The notes under the pieces are model-generated. The model was not told the origin of the DNA. It made no database searches and worked only from the letters and a program-made list of their open reading frames with translations. A program made the position numbers and the translations under genes. A stretch of 64,000 bases of DNA from Candidozyma auris (Eukaryota; Ascomycota; Pichiomycetes; Serinales; Metschnikowiaceae): assembly GCF_003013715.1 (NCBI RefSeq), contig NC_072814.1, forward strand, positions 1,240,001 to 1,304,000, in the 5' to 3' direction. This document shows positions 51,102 through 61,978 of the stretch, in pieces (the first letter of the stretch is position 1; each line of letters starts with the position of its first letter).

Positions 51102-52322
51102 ATGGATCGACAGGCCAAAGTGACAAAAGCGCCCAAGGCGCAGCCCAGTAGAAAGGGCAAAAGAGCCTGGAGAAAAAACATTGATGTGGATGAAATCAAC
51201 GAGACCTTGGACGCCAAAAGAGACAGAGAGATTTTGCATGGTGAAGACGATAACGATGAGTTCGTCATTGATACGAAGGCGTCTGTGGGCAAGAAGCTTG
51301 AGGCAAAGAAATTGAAGATGACTGAAATCCTTACCAACAAATCGAAGATTGCGCCCATAAGGTCGAGGTTAACGAAGAAGAAAGTGAGTGGCACCCGTGT
51401 GAAGGAGTTAATGGCCTTGGCAGGGCACCTGCTCACAGAGAAGAAGTCAGAGAAACGGTTGGAGAAAGACGGCCTTGTGAAGGGTGACAATGTGGATGTG
51501 TGGGGCAATGAAGAGGAGCCTCCTTTGCCTGACATTTATAGGAAAACAGCATACCTTTCGGTGACCAAACCTACCAAGAGACCGAAGACGTTGGCCGAAT
51601 CATCCATTAATCTTACGTTGCCAGAGCACAAGGGCACAGTCGAGAAGGATGTGGTTGCAGGAAAGTCTTACAATCCATCCCTAGAGCTGTGGCAGGAGTT
51701 GATCAATAAGGAGTTCGAGTCTGAGAGTACTGTAGAAATGCAGCGTCAGGCAATGGCAGAGCACGAAAAAAGGATTCAGTTTTTGATTGAAAACATGAAG
51801 GATAATGAGTTTGAGCTGGATGACGACGACGAGGAAACTGTGAAGAAAGACGAAGAGGCAGAGAGTGTACCTGACGAGGAGAAGTACAAGCTTTCCATCA
51901 ATGCGCCAGCAAAATGGAAGAAGAAAACAAAAACAGAGAGAAACAGACTCGCTAGGCATAAACAGAGAACCGAGCTAGAGGCCAAGCTTAAGGAAATCAG
52001 ACAACGCATGAAGGAGCTCAGTCGTTTAGAGGATATTGAGAAGGAAGTACAAGAGAAAAAAGAAAAAACACAGCAGAAACACACCAAGGAGAAAAAGTAC
52101 AAAAGACTCGGAAAGAACGAGGTGATTTTCAAGCCTCTCGAGGTGAAACTCTCCGACGAGTTGACGGGCAACTTGAAGAACCTCAAGCCCGAGGGTAATC
52201 TCTTCTATGAGCAGATGCACAAGCTACAGGCCACCGGAAAGGTGACCGCAACGGGTTTGAGAAAAAAGAGGAGGTATGCTCCCAAGATTGTGGAAAAACA
52301 CAGCTACAGACATTTCAAATAG
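51102..52322 (+). CDS. NOP53: ribosome biogenesis factor Nop53
   Basis: The protein has 406 aa; S. cerevisiae Nop53 has 455. It acts in nuclear pre-60S maturation, where it recruits the exosome helicase Mtr4 for ITS2 processing. The N-terminus RKGKRAWRKNIDVDEINE is diagnostic. DEFVIDTKA nearby is the place of the arch-interaction motif, here with E in place of the usual L. A long charged, Lys/Glu-rich coiled-coil region and the conserved end (GNLKNLKPEGNLFYEQMHKLQ) follow. The ATG is the first in frame; upstream only TTG is available. A TGGCTGCGAGC near-match lies about 43 bp before the ATG. Confidence 0.94.
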   Translation: MDRQAKVTKAPKAQPSRKGKRAWRKNIDVDEINETLDAKRDREILHGEDDNDEFVIDTKASVGKKLEAKKLKMTEILTNKSKIAPIRSRLTKKKVSGTRVKELMALAGHLLTEKKSEKRLEKDGLVKGDNVDVWGNEEEPPLPDIYRKTAYLSVTKPTKRPKTLAESSINLTLPEHKGTVEKDVVAGKSYNPSLELWQELINKEFESESTVEMQRQAMAEHEKRIQFLIENMKDNEFELDDDDEETVKKDEEAESVPDEEKYKLSINAPAKWKKKTKTERNRLARHKQRTELEAKLKEIRQRMKELSRLEDIEKEVQEKKEKTQQKHTKEKKYKRLGKNEVIFKPLEVKLSDELTGNLKNLKPEGNLFYEQMHKLQATGKVTATGLRKKRRYAPKIVEKHSYRHFK

Positions 52323-52594
52323 GAAGTGTTGGGGAACCGCAGGGATTTGCGAGCGTTACTATAGACAAGTTTCTTAATCAGGCAGCCACGCACGGCAGTG
52401 CCAGTGTACAATAGAAAGTCAAAGCAGGCATGCTACGTGAATTTAATGTAGTATTGAATTTAAAACAAAGTGGAATGAAACGATTCGAAACTTCTCGAAA
52501 TCCATCACATCCACGGACATCTCGCTCACGTCTTCTATCCAACCTTCTTCTCTACAACCTGTCTCTTTCTATTCGTGAAATTATGCTATAACGT

Positions 52595-52927
52595 TCAACT
52601 GAAGTCCCATGAACCAGAGACGTAGCCTCTGTACAATCTCTCTCTGAAAGTGAAGAACTGGTCCTTGTATGGGGTCCAGTATGTCTGCTCCATGATATGG
52701 GCGGTCTTGAAGTGCTCGGGCGCCACCGCCTCTGACGTCTGGCCCCTCTTGGTACCAGTCAAGAGCATGTCTCTGGCCATCATCTTGTGGTCCCACGAGT
52801 CCAAGTCCCATCTGTCGTTTTTCCACCCGTTGTCCCAGTATCTGATGAAGCCGACGCCGTGGCCAGCTAGGCCGAAAAACGCCGTCATGATAGCGTATGG
52901 CAACAAGCCTTCGAAAGGAACGGGCAT
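52595..52927 (-). CDS. respiratory complex I accessory subunit, MWFE/NDUFA1 type
   Basis: The protein has 110 aa. MPVPFEGLLPYAIMTAFFGLAG is the hydrophobic N-terminal anchor of the fungal NDUFA1 homologue (NIMM in Yarrowia, 9.5-kDa type), followed by RYWDNGWKNDRWDLDSWDHKMMARDMLLTGTKRGQT, the conserved matrix- or membrane-facing part. The subunit is part of the membrane arm of NADH:ubiquinone oxidoreductase. Its presence shows that this yeast has complex I, unlike Saccharomyces. The C-terminus is some 20-25 residues longer than most. The ATG is internal to a longer frame whose other starts are unlikely. Confidence 0.85.
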   Translation of the reverse strand: MPVPFEGLLPYAIMTAFFGLAGHGVGFIRYWDNGWKNDRWDLDSWDHKMMARDMLLTGTKRGQTSEAVAPEHFKTAHIMEQTYWTPYKDQFFTFRERLYRGYVSGSWDFS

Positions 52928-53422
52928 GTTGAAATTGGCTTGGTTTGTATGGCTTTGTGGTGCTAGTTGGCGGTTGTGAAGTCTGGTAATGAAGAAAAGT
53001 ATAAAGTTGATTGGCTGCGAAGTCGTGCGAGAATCATTATGGGCACTGGTTGCAAAATAGACGGCACGATAACTTGGAGTCAAATGAAGCAAAAGGTAAA
53101 ATTGAGATAATGGATGTGAACCTCTTCTTACCTTGGTCTATTACTGTCGCTTTTGCTTGGAACTTCCATAAGCCGTTTTACAACTTCACAAACTCAATAT
53201 ATAGTACGGAATATGACAAAAGTTAGGTGTGTGGTAATATTGAGGGAATGATGTAACATTTCTCACAGAAAACATACTAGGATAATAGGTTTTTACTCAA
53301 ACATAGTCTGTTAGGCTAATTGCGATATTCGAGGTCTCAACATCATTCAACTGCTCTCTCCTACAGCGTAGATGCCTAATTTCATTTCACGATTATTTAC
53401 CCTATGCTATTCCACCATTATA
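52928..53422. other. intergenic complex I gene 5' / MAPKK 3'
   Basis: Apart from the two sites near 53.0 kb, this is AT-rich spacer without gene signals. Confidence 0.4.
53012..53057 (+). promoter_or_regulatory. two recurrent-word sites upstream of the complex I gene
   Basis: TGGCTGCGAAG (53012-53022, one mismatch) and TGGTTGCAAAA (53047-53057) lie 85 and 120 bp before the ATG. Confidence 0.4.
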
Positions 53423-54826
53423 TTAGTCCAAATTGTCTCCCCATAATCTCTTCACAAATCTGTCCATGCTGACTTTCACCTGCAGCTGGCCCACCACCCA
53501 CGGATGCTTGAGCATCTGCAGCGGTGACGGTCTTTGTTCTGGATTCTTGCGTAGACAGTAGTCAATAAAATTCTTAAACGAGTCCGACCAGAAGATCTCC
53601 TCCTCCTCAACATCCTCCAAATGCGGTTCATACTCCAATATTAACGATAGAAGCTCAATCGGCCCTAGTGACATCTCGCTATCGATGTGATAGGGAAAGC
53701 GTCCCAGAGCTACTTCCAAAAGAGTGAGCCCTAGAGACCAAACGTCACAGCTCACTGTGTATGGCTTACCCATGATTCTCTCAGGGGCCATGTAGTATTG
53801 TGTACCAACGAATGTGTTTGCAAGAGAATTTACAACCTCGCCTGAAACGCCAAAATCACAGATCTTAACGTTCCCATGTTTGTCAAGAAGAATATTTGAG
53901 GGTTTGATGTCCCGGTGAATGATACGCTGCTGATGCAAGTAATTTAGCCCACTTAACACCGACTCGGCAATCTTGCCCATCACTTTCTCGTTGATTCGGT
54001 TGGACGAATCAATCTCGATCACCCTTCTGTAAATTGCGTCCAAGGAGCGACCGCCCATGTACTCCATTGCAATGCCAATCATCAGTTGTTCTTCAACCAT
54101 AAAAGTACCGTAGTACTTGACGATATTTGGAGAGTTACACAGACGATTGTATTGAAGCTCACGAATGATTTGTTTCTGTACATCTGGATTTGGATCAGCA
54201 TTTATAAGTTTCAAAGCAAACACTTGAGAATCGTTCTTGAGCGAACACTTCAGTACACTGCCGCCGTTACCCTCTCCGAGCTTAGCCAACTCAGTGATCT
54301 GCTGAGTATTGGCCAACCTGTTCCAATCGTCTGGTGTAAGGTCATCGAGACTCTTACGCTTGTGTGGAGGTCGCAGGTTATGTAGATTGAATTGTGCTTG
54401 TGGCTGCTGGTATTGTTGGTACTGTGACTGAGCTGGATGTGCTTGTTGGTGTGGCACCCGTTGCTGGTTGGTGTGACTTTTCACCGCCTCTCCAATGCGA
54501 GCTGTGGAGTTGACATTGGCTTTTAAGTTCAGCGGTAACCCCGATTGATGGAGGTGGTCGGGGCTATCACTTTGAGGACTAAACGAGTGCGATCCGTCAA
54601 TTTTCGAGAAATCAATGGGAGGCGGCTTTCGGCGAGGCCCCAGTTTCTGTGTCGGTATTATGGGCAATGCTGGCTCTCCAGGAACGTTCGCCAGCGCCAA
54701 CTTTGCTGGGTTGTTGGTGTTGGTGCTGACGCTTTCGTTCGGAGTGATCGATATAGGTGAAGGAATCAGAAGCTGCGGCGGCTGCTTCTGAGATACAGGC
54801 ATGTTGAACAAAGGACTCCCTTCCAA
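53423..54826 (-). CDS. MKK2: MAP kinase kinase of the cell-wall integrity pathway
   Basis: The protein has 467 aa; yeast Mkk1/Mkk2 have about 508. In S. cerevisiae these kinases receive the Pkc1-Bck1 signal and phosphorylate Slt2/Mpk1. The kinase domain begins at LAKLGEGNGGSV. ATP-binding Lys207, HRD with Asp307 and DFG at 325-327 are all present. The activation loop DFGVSGEVVNSLANTFVGT has MAPKK phosphosites at about Ser335 and Thr339, nearly the same as in Mkk1/2. The N-terminus is disordered, Gln/Pro-rich, with a possible MAPK docking motif (PRRKPPPIDF). Residue 375 is a CTG (Ser) codon. Start at the first ATG. Confidence 0.93.
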   Translation of the reverse strand: MEGSPLFNMPVSQKQPPQLLIPSPISITPNESVSTNTNNPAKLALANVPGEPALPIIPTQKLGPRRKPPPIDFSKIDGSHSFSPQSDSPDHLHQSGLPLNLKANVNSTARIGEAVKSHTNQQRVPHQQAHPAQSQYQQYQQPQAQFNLHNLRPPHKRKSLDDLTPDDWNRLANTQQITELAKLGEGNGGSVLKCSLKNDSQVFALKLINADPNPDVQKQIIRELQYNRLCNSPNIVKYYGTFMVEEQLMIGIAMEYMGGRSLDAIYRRVIEIDSSNRINEKVMGKIAESVLSGLNYLHQQRIIHRDIKPSNILLDKHGNVKICDFGVSGEVVNSLANTFVGTQYYMAPERIMGKPYTVSCDVWSLGLTLLEVALGRFPYHIDSEMSLGPIELLSLILEYEPHLEDVEEEEIFWSDSFKNFIDYCLRKNPEQRPSPLQMLKHPWVVGQLQVKVSMDRFVKRLWGDNLD

Positions 54827-55510
54827 CATCACCAATGAGTAGAAAAAGGAAGTGAAAAGTAGTTCGTGGGATGCGAGCAAGAAATATTTGTAGATCCAGT
54901 GGCCTCACTCAGTCTTGTAATTTCGGCCCCGGTAAAATTTCGCGTTCTTCCCCTGTCCTGCACTACACAGGCATGGCTGCTCAATGGCACCTGTGGGAGA
55001 GGAGATCGTAATTTTCAGCCCACACTAGTTTAAGAGGTTGAAGAGATACGGCAATTGTCTCTTTGAAAGTGGCTTGCCCACCTTGCCACTCAGAATTCAA
55101 CAATTGCCTCTCCTCATTGGCCAATGGGTAGAACAGCATCCCAAGTGTTAACCGCCGCGCCTCGTCCCCCTGCGAGCATTGGAGGTCCCCGGATTAATCT
55201 TGAAACCAATGTGAGGCGACAAGCGCAGCAAACCGTTTCCAAGACAGGCGAAAGCGGAGAATAAATTGACAGGCGGCGGAGTCTGTCGATTGGCTCGTTA
55301 TATTATTTTCTTGCCTAATATTTTTTCTTTTTTCTTAATAGTCCTCAAGCCCAGTAGGCGTTTTTCCATCTCCGCCCAAGCAGAGTCTAGGCACCGTGCG
55401 GTTTGGCCGCTTCTTCCACTTCACAATTGTTTCCAGAAGACCATTGTTTCACTTTCTTTTTTTTCGCTTTCGAGGCAAAGCTTTAGTCAATTTTGCCTCA
55501 TTTGATCCTC
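54827..55510. other. intergenic MAPKK 5' / RFC1 3'
   Basis: A G/C-rich promoter with T-rich tracts toward 55.3-55.5 kb. No gene, RNA or member of the recurrent word family was seen. Confidence 0.4.
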
Positions 55511-58357
55511 TTACTTCTTGCTGCGCAGAGCCTTCTTGCTGCTTCCGGCCGCCTTAGGTTTCTTTGGTTTCACTGCCTTAATGAGCTTGTCCTTCTTTAC
55601 ATCGATCGTATCACTTTCGGTACTTTCTGGCTCTTCCTCATCCTTGACAGTGTCGTCTTCAATAACATCTTCATAGTCCACCTGCTGCTTGCGTGGTTGA
55701 CCCCTTGTCGAGTCTCCCGTCTTGTAAATGGCCACAGGGTGCTGTGCTGCATTGTACTTACGAGTGAATGCAGACTTGACTTTAGGTGGCATTCTCAGGA
55801 GAAGTTTGCCGGCATTGTTGCCTACTCCAAAGTCGAAAATGTTGTCGTAGTCCTCTTTAGTCATGTAGTAGTAGTCCATGACTTCCATCACCTCACTAAT
55901 ACCTTCCTCGTTACGTTGAAGCATAGGCTTTGCAAGACGCTCTTCAAACGCAGGAACGTAGTCAAGCCGAAGCTCGTCTTTGCTTGTGGATGTTCTCAAA
56001 CGAGTGTGGTATTGCAATTCCTGAAGAAGGCGCTGGTATTTCAATGCCTTCGAGTTCTGTCCAAGCCAAAGCGTGAACATAGGCATTTGGGTCAAACGGC
56101 CCTGTACTAAGCTTGCAGGCTTGACTGTAGACATCACCGCATGGAATGGAAGCAAGCTCCACTGCTGCTCACTGGAGCGAATGAGCGAGTTGATGCGGTC
56201 AGATTCGCTGATGCTATCGGCCGCTTCGGCCACTCTTGCCAAATGCTCCTTTGCTGATGAAACCAGTGGTGTGGGGGACAAATAATTTTCTTGAATCATT
56301 AATGGTGTGAAGTCGATATCATTGAAGTATAACTCAATTTTATCATTGAGTGTCTTATGACCGCCGTGACCCAAAAGCTCAGATGTAATGGCAAATGGTT
56401 TGAGCGCGGTGTGCTTTTTCCAGCTGTCTGCAATGGCTTTGGTATTTTCGTGGTTAATGTGCTTCTGAGTTTTTGATACGGTTGACAACATATTGATCAT
56501 CTGACGAATATCATTGCCGGTTGCCTGAACTAATTGACCGATTACACTAGGATCTAACTTGATACCTTCTCTCAATGCGATTGTCATCAATCTAGATCTA
56601 ACCTCCATTTCCGTTGGTCTTCTGAATGGCAATTGATAAGTCGTCTTGTCGAACGTTCTCATTTTCGGAAGCGATTTGTCATTGCAAATGAGAATAATAG
56701 GCATTTTGGTGATACGACAAAAGGCAGAAAGAGCACCGGCGCCGCCATGGTCTCCACTGGACATACCGTCAACTTCGTCCATGATTAGACAAAATTTTCT
56801 CTCGTTCTCACTGTGCTCTTCGGCATCTCTGTTTATGAAGTAACCCATGACAGAGGTGTTAGAGAGCACATTCTTGATTGTCAGGTTAAGCAATGACTTG
56901 GACCTCACATCGGACGCATTCTTTTCGAGAATGTCGTAACCAAGCTCTTTTGCAACCAATGAAGCAGCAGTTGTTTTACCGATTCCCGGGGGACCTGAGA
57001 TTAGACAGGCCCTGAACATTCCACCGCCGTCTCCAACTTTTTTGAAGTCTTGCTTTGCATACGTGTGCCAGTTTGCGAGCCAATCACGAAGCTTCTTCAC
57101 CTGGCCTTTGTTACCGCAAATTTGACTGAGACTTGTAGGTGCGTACTTGACAGTCCACAACTTCTCGCTGTTGGGAATCTCTCGCTTGGGTGAAGGTGGG
57201 GCTCTGCCTTGTGATCTAGCCGCCTTGGCTAATTCAGCAGCCTTCCTTTTTCTGCGTTCCTCTTCTGCCTTTTCTTTTTCCTCTGCCTCTGCAGCCTCCT
57301 CGGCGAGTCTACGCTCTTCTTCTTCACGCTTCAATTTTGCGTCCAATGCGCCGGCGCCACTTCCTCCTTCAGCGGGCATCTTGCCCAAAAGCTGCACAAA
57401 GCCATCCTCAGAAATGGCCTTGATGCCAAGCTCCTTGATCTTCTTTACTTTAGAGGGACCTGCCTCCTCTCCAATCACCACAAGGCTTGTCTTTTTCAGA
57501 ATAGACTTGGTGACACGAGCACCGTACTGTTTGGCCACGGCCTCGGCAGAGTCTCTATCAAGATTTGGCAACACACCAGTGAAAACTACAGTCAAGCCGC
57601 CCAAACAATTAGGTGCCGCCTCTGGGAGCTCAATGTTCCCACTTGGCGGAGCCACATTCTGTTGCTTGTTCTTCAATTGGAAGTAATTGATCTTACCGCC
57701 GGTCTCCACATCATCAGGCAATTCAGCGTTTGGGATCTGGGCCAATATTTCCTCTGCGTTAGGGCCTGAAAGAGTTTCCGAAGACTCTGTCTTGACTGGT
57801 GCTATAGGCTTCTTTTTGGGTGCTTTTTTAGGAGTTGCTGGAGGGGATTCTGATCTCTTACGCTTTTGTCTCGCTGTTTTGGGTTCAGGGACAATCTCTT
57901 GTATGCTGAGCTCGTCGTCATCTTCAAGTTCGTGCTCATCCTGCTCCTCCTCATCCTCGTCCTTGCCTTCAAAGTCATCATCCTCATCGTCATCCTCGTC
58001 TTCATCAGGCTTGAATTCGTCTTCAGAGTCCGAAGCGTCCGAATCGAGATTCACATACGTTGGTTTGGCCTTCTTTTTAGGGGACGCCTTCTTTGGTGAT
58101 GTCTTGGTCTCTTTCTTGGGCGAACTCTTCGCTGAGCTCCCCGTAGATTTGGGTGTCTTCAGTCTGTCATTCTCGAAGTACTTGCTTTTTGTTTCTGGTG
58201 CAACCTTGCTCCTTTTAGGCGCTGCCTCTGAGGATCTTTCTGAAGCGAGTCTCTTTTTGGGAGCCTGTCGTTAGTCAATTGACAATGTTCTTGTTTGCTA
58301 TACATTCTTACATACTGGCTTCTTGTCGCCGCCGAAGAATTGGCGGATATCTACCAT
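55511..58357 (-). CDS. RFC1: replication factor C large subunit Rfc1 (two exons)
   Basis: Spliced: exon 1 is 58316-58357 (14 codons), the intron 58265-58315, exon 2 55511-58264. The product is 931 aa; S. cerevisiae Rfc1 has 861. It is the large subunit of the clamp loader that opens PCNA. Exon 1 gives MVDIRQFFGGDKKP, the PIP-like N-terminus of Rfc1. A BRCT domain (about 234-314) begins NCLGGLTVVFTGVL. The AAA+ core has Walker A GPPGIGKT (about 438-445) and Walker B IMDEVDGM. The collar region follows, with a basic, lysine-rich tail. Acidic low-complexity stretches explain the extra length. It lies beside RUD3, as in S. cerevisiae. Confidence 0.95.
58265..58315 (-). other. 51-nt spliceosomal intron in RFC1
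   Basis: The 5' splice site is GTATGT. A branch-site-like GACTAAC lies only a few nt before the 3' CAG. Splicing joins codon 14 (CCA) to GCT in phase 0 and restores the conserved N-terminus. Without it the open frame of exon 2 has no upstream ATG. Confidence 0.9.
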
Positions 58358-59248
58358 AGGGGTGTTGCAAAAATTGAAAAGTACGCGCTTGATTTACTTC
58401 TCTGCGCGCTCTGAGTGATGTAGTAGGTGGGGGAGGAAAGGGAGTGATTCAAACAATGATCTCGACAAAAACCACAAATTGATGACATTCTCTGAGAACA
58501 AATCTCTATTATCTGGACTACAAGACCCCACAGAGTGATGGTATTATCGAATAATGCAATTGGGGGTCAGAAGCCGGAAGTGTAACACGTGACAATGTCG
58601 TGGTTGCTTCGGACTGGGTCAAGTCGGTTCCATTGAACTTGGGTGAATAAAGATGAAACTTATATCAATGTGTTTACTTTGGGTAGAGAAATTTGGGTCT
58701 CATCAGATTTGCTGTATCTCTAGGCTGTGTGTATGGATGCTTGGGGAAGCTGGGCTACAAGTACTGACCAAGCGACGACATTTTTGCAATCGCCTCACAA
58801 CCGTACTTTGGAGGGCCTTGAAACGTTGTAGAATAACAAACGAGCATATCTTCAGTGAAATGATGGTTTTATTTGTGTTTCGAGAATGTGTAGCAATATT
58901 CTTTGAAGCCAGCCAATAGATTTGTCACTAAAGCTCGCTTATCGAGAGCTTGCTCGGATTGGTGTTTCTGATCGTCAAAAATCATGATCTTGTCAGCGTT
59001 CAGATCTTTTTGATCATATGGTCCTTCTTGGGATATTTTCCTCGTATATATAACTTGCAATTTGCTTTTCACTATTTTTCAGCTTCTTTTGTCGAGTTTA
59101 CTTTTCCATTACAAATCCTCATGTAACCTAAAATGCTTAATGACTTTTCGCAGCCATTTGTCTTGCTAGCCATAATCCTGCAAACCAACTTCTCCACTAA
59201 AATAGTACCATTACGTCTACATCGACTCCACGCTTCCATGCATTATTA
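58358..59248. other. intergenic RFC1 5' / RUD3 3'
   Basis: This is the RFC1 promoter. It includes a GGTGTTGCAAAA relative of the recurrent word close to the start, ACGCGC near 58384, CACGTG at 58586-58591, and a minus-strand TGGCTGCGAAA at 59146-59156 near the RUD3 3' end. No gene was seen. Confidence 0.45.
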
Positions 59249-60541
59249 CTACCCCAAATTGCTTTTTGTAGACTCCTTCTCCAAGAAATCTGTCCACAAA
59301 GAAACAAAGTTTCTTGCTCTGCTGTCGCCTCCCTTATTTTTGTTTGACCCGTGGGCGAGTCCAGCCTGTATTTTCCTCTGTTCGTCCCATTCTAGAAGCA
59401 CGCTAATAAGCTGCAACGCCTCGAACTTCTTGGCGTCCCCACGAGGAATCTGAAGGAAATTTAGTATAACGTTGGAAATTAGCTCCTTGTCTATGGTGTT
59501 GTCCTCATTACTCAGCTGCAGTCTGAGCATTCCGAGAGATTTGGTCAAATGCTCATTTAGGATGATAGCTTCATGTCTTAGCTTGCCAATAATGATCGAT
59601 TTGCTGTGGATTTCGTCCTTGAGCTTCTGGACTTCCAGGGCCTCCTGTGACGCCTGCTTGGCTTCTTCCTGGACTCGTTCCAATTGCCTCTTCACCTCTT
59701 CTTTTTCGTCTCTTTCCTTCTCTGTCAATGCTGTCAACGCCTCGTTCTTCCCCTTGATTTCTTCCAATTCCAGTCGAAGAGCGTCAAACTTTTGCTCATA
59801 CTCTGCTTTAACTTCATCGGTCCTTCTCCCCTGTTTTTGTATTGACTCCTCCTTGTCTGCTACTTTTGTCTTCAATTCGTCGATTATGGATCGGAGATTT
59901 CTGTTCTCCATCTCAAGCTCCTCCTTTGCAAGGGAGAGCTCCGAGTACTCCAGTTTTTGTCCACTAGCAGCCTTCTGCGCCGCCCTGAGCTCATTCTCAA
60001 GCCTATACTTTTCATCCTGAAGTTCCTGCTCCTTCAACTGCAACTCTTTCCGAGCCTCGCTATCACTTGCACTGAGCCTATCACATTCGCTATTGAGATT
60101 CTTAAGCTCCTCCGTTAGTGTTTTTACCGACTCCTCAAGCCTGGAGTTTTCCAGTTCAAGCTCAGTTTGCTTTTCGCTCCACTGACTGCTCTGTTCCTTT
60201 AGCTCATTGAGCTCTTCCTGAGTGGCCTTGTAGTTCTGGAACATTGACTTCATTCCAGAAAGCTTCCCTATAATCGCCTCTAGCTGTCGCTTGGCCTCAT
60301 CTCTTTCCTGCTTCGTCTGCTCCAATTCCTCTTCTAGGGCACCATTTGATACCGAATGCTCTTCAGCCTTTGTTGTCTCATCAGCAGCTTCCTCTGCTGG
60401 CTCGTTAGCTGGGTCCTTTCCATTGAGCTGCAGGGGCGGAAGGTTTCCCGAATCTTCTATGACTTCTCCATTATTTGAATTAACTAAACTGGCCAGCTGG
60501 CCATCTTCGGCCCCAAGGTCCTTTGTGTTTGTGTCGGCCAT
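59249..60541 (-). CDS. RUD3: golgin Rud3 (GRAB-domain coiled-coil protein)
   Basis: The protein has 430 aa; yeast Rud3 has 484. An acidic N-terminus (about 1-70) is followed by a long heptad-rich coiled coil (about 70-320) and the GRAB domain near 320-395 (IIIGKLRHEAIILNEHLTKSLGMLR...NVILNFLQIPRGDAKKFEALQLISVLLEW). In S. cerevisiae this domain binds Arf1-GTP and places Rud3 on the cis-Golgi, where it tethers vesicles; GMAP-210 is the animal counterpart. The ATG is at MADTNTK; the frame extends 5 codons further only to TTG. A CACGTG lies 63 bp upstream. RUD3 and RFC1 are divergent in S. cerevisiae but tandem here. Confidence 0.94.
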   Translation of the reverse strand: MADTNTKDLGAEDGQLASLVNSNNGEVIEDSGNLPPLQLNGKDPANEPAEEAADETTKAEEHSVSNGALEEELEQTKQERDEAKRQLEAIIGKLSGMKSMFQNYKATQEELNELKEQSSQWSEKQTELELENSRLEESVKTLTEELKNLNSECDRLSASDSEARKELQLKEQELQDEKYRLENELRAAQKAASGQKLEYSELSLAKEELEMENRNLRSIIDELKTKVADKEESIQKQGRRTDEVKAEYEQKFDALRLELEEIKGKNEALTALTEKERDEKEEVKRQLERVQEEAKQASQEALEVQKLKDEIHSKSIIIGKLRHEAIILNEHLTKSLGMLRLQLSNEDNTIDKELISNVILNFLQIPRGDAKKFEALQLISVLLEWDEQRKIQAGLAHGSNKNKGGDSRARNFVSLWTDFLEKESTKSNLG

Positions 60542-61978
60542 ATTGTTGAACAACAACAGAGTGCTCTATAAAAGGGTTATGGCCCGCTTTGCTGGAGTTA
60601 GCGCACGTGACTCAGGCGAGTCGGTGAACGGCTGATAAGAGTGTTCCTTCAGAGGCACAAGGGGAAATACTGAACGTCTACTGTTACAGCCCAATTATAT
60701 CAGGTGAGTTTGAGTACTTTTGAAGGCTTATGTGTTTGCAGTCGGTAAGTGGGAGGATTCATGGGAAGGTAGCACGCTTGCGAAAACCTGAGGAAGAGAT
60801 TGTAGTTCTTGGCTAAAACACAGAGAAAAAAAGTTAGAATTAGAAAGAATAACGATTTATAGTCTCTTCAGTGACTCAAAATATCAAAATGCAAAACTTG
60901 CTTAGGTTCCTTTGAACATCTGTTTCAGCGTATACACTCTCTTGTAGTAGAAGTCACTTCCAATGGCAGGTACGATTTTCACTTGAAGTCTACTTTCCGA
61001 AAGAAATTCTGAGGACGTGTGAAAGAAAAGGTTTATTTTTTTTTTTTGTTAACAGCTTCGAGATTGGGACTTCATTCTCGATTTTAGTGGGCCCTCACTT
61101 TCTTGTTCAGCACCAGGTGTCAGGAACTATTCGTTTTTCGCAGCCATTAACTACATCAAAGAAAGAGTAGTCACCGAGAAAGAGAAACAAAGCAGGCAAG
61201 TGGAAGCAGAAAACAAAAAAAAAAAGAAAAAAAAAAAAAAACGAAGCTATCCTGAGTAGACTTTATTGGCCATGTATCAAATCTCTCAGATTGATTCTTT
61301 AACCTTCAATAGTTCATCATATACGTATTGACAAGCCGATGTACCGAGTTGAGCACCAGACCGCAGGTAAATTCGAAAGAAATCTGTAAGCAAAATTCCA
61401 ATGCCTTAGAGGAGGGTTTAATATTTGCAAAAATCTCCTCTTTTCTTCCAGGCGGTGTCACATGTGTCTGACAGGATTCCTCAATTTTTCCGCTATCATT
61501 CACTTCAATTGTCTGACTTGCACGTATACTGAAGACACAAGTGGAAATGCAAATACAAATAGAGATTATGAAAATGCAATTTACGAAAATGAGCACATTT
61601 CGTAGCTCATTCAAGCAGATTCATGGCCTCTTGACCACATAAACTAAGTGTGATTGTATATATTACTGTACACTTTCACACCCTCTATCTAACACAGTGA
61701 CTCACATTACGACGTCTGTTCAACTCAATCTCATCTCCACAATAATCCTTAATATATAACCAAGTCACTCATTTCACTTCAGTCAGCCTCATTATATCTC
61801 TTTATCTACACATTCATTTCTCTTTTCTTTATTATGGAATTTTATACACGCCGCTGGCAACGCCAGCCAGCAAGTTTGCAGATATTTCGTTCCACATCAA
61901 CATCTCCCGCCCGTCACGAGCACTCGACGCCCTTACGGGTGAACGTCTTATGCACACTAAGAACTTCGTTCGAAGTGC
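60542..61978. other. 1.4-kb gene-free region RUD3 5' / RPL33 3'
   Basis: It contains a minus-strand TGGCTGCGAAA (61136-61146), a T run near 61027-61048, and an A-rich tract at 61215-61241. A 102-codon minus frame (61306-61614) has no usable ATG and is not called. Confidence 0.5.
61215..61241. repeat. poly-A tract
   Basis: Twenty-six A residues interrupted by one G, in intergenic DNA. Confidence 0.8.

Noticed and set aside
57687..58274. 195-codon Ser-rich plus frame over RFC1
   Set aside because: Antisense of the acidic Asp/Glu repeats in RFC1.
61306..61614. 102-codon frame with hydrophobic N-terminus upstream of RPL33
   Set aside because: Its first codon is TTG and there is no internal ATG before the last few residues; no splice signals found that would add one.
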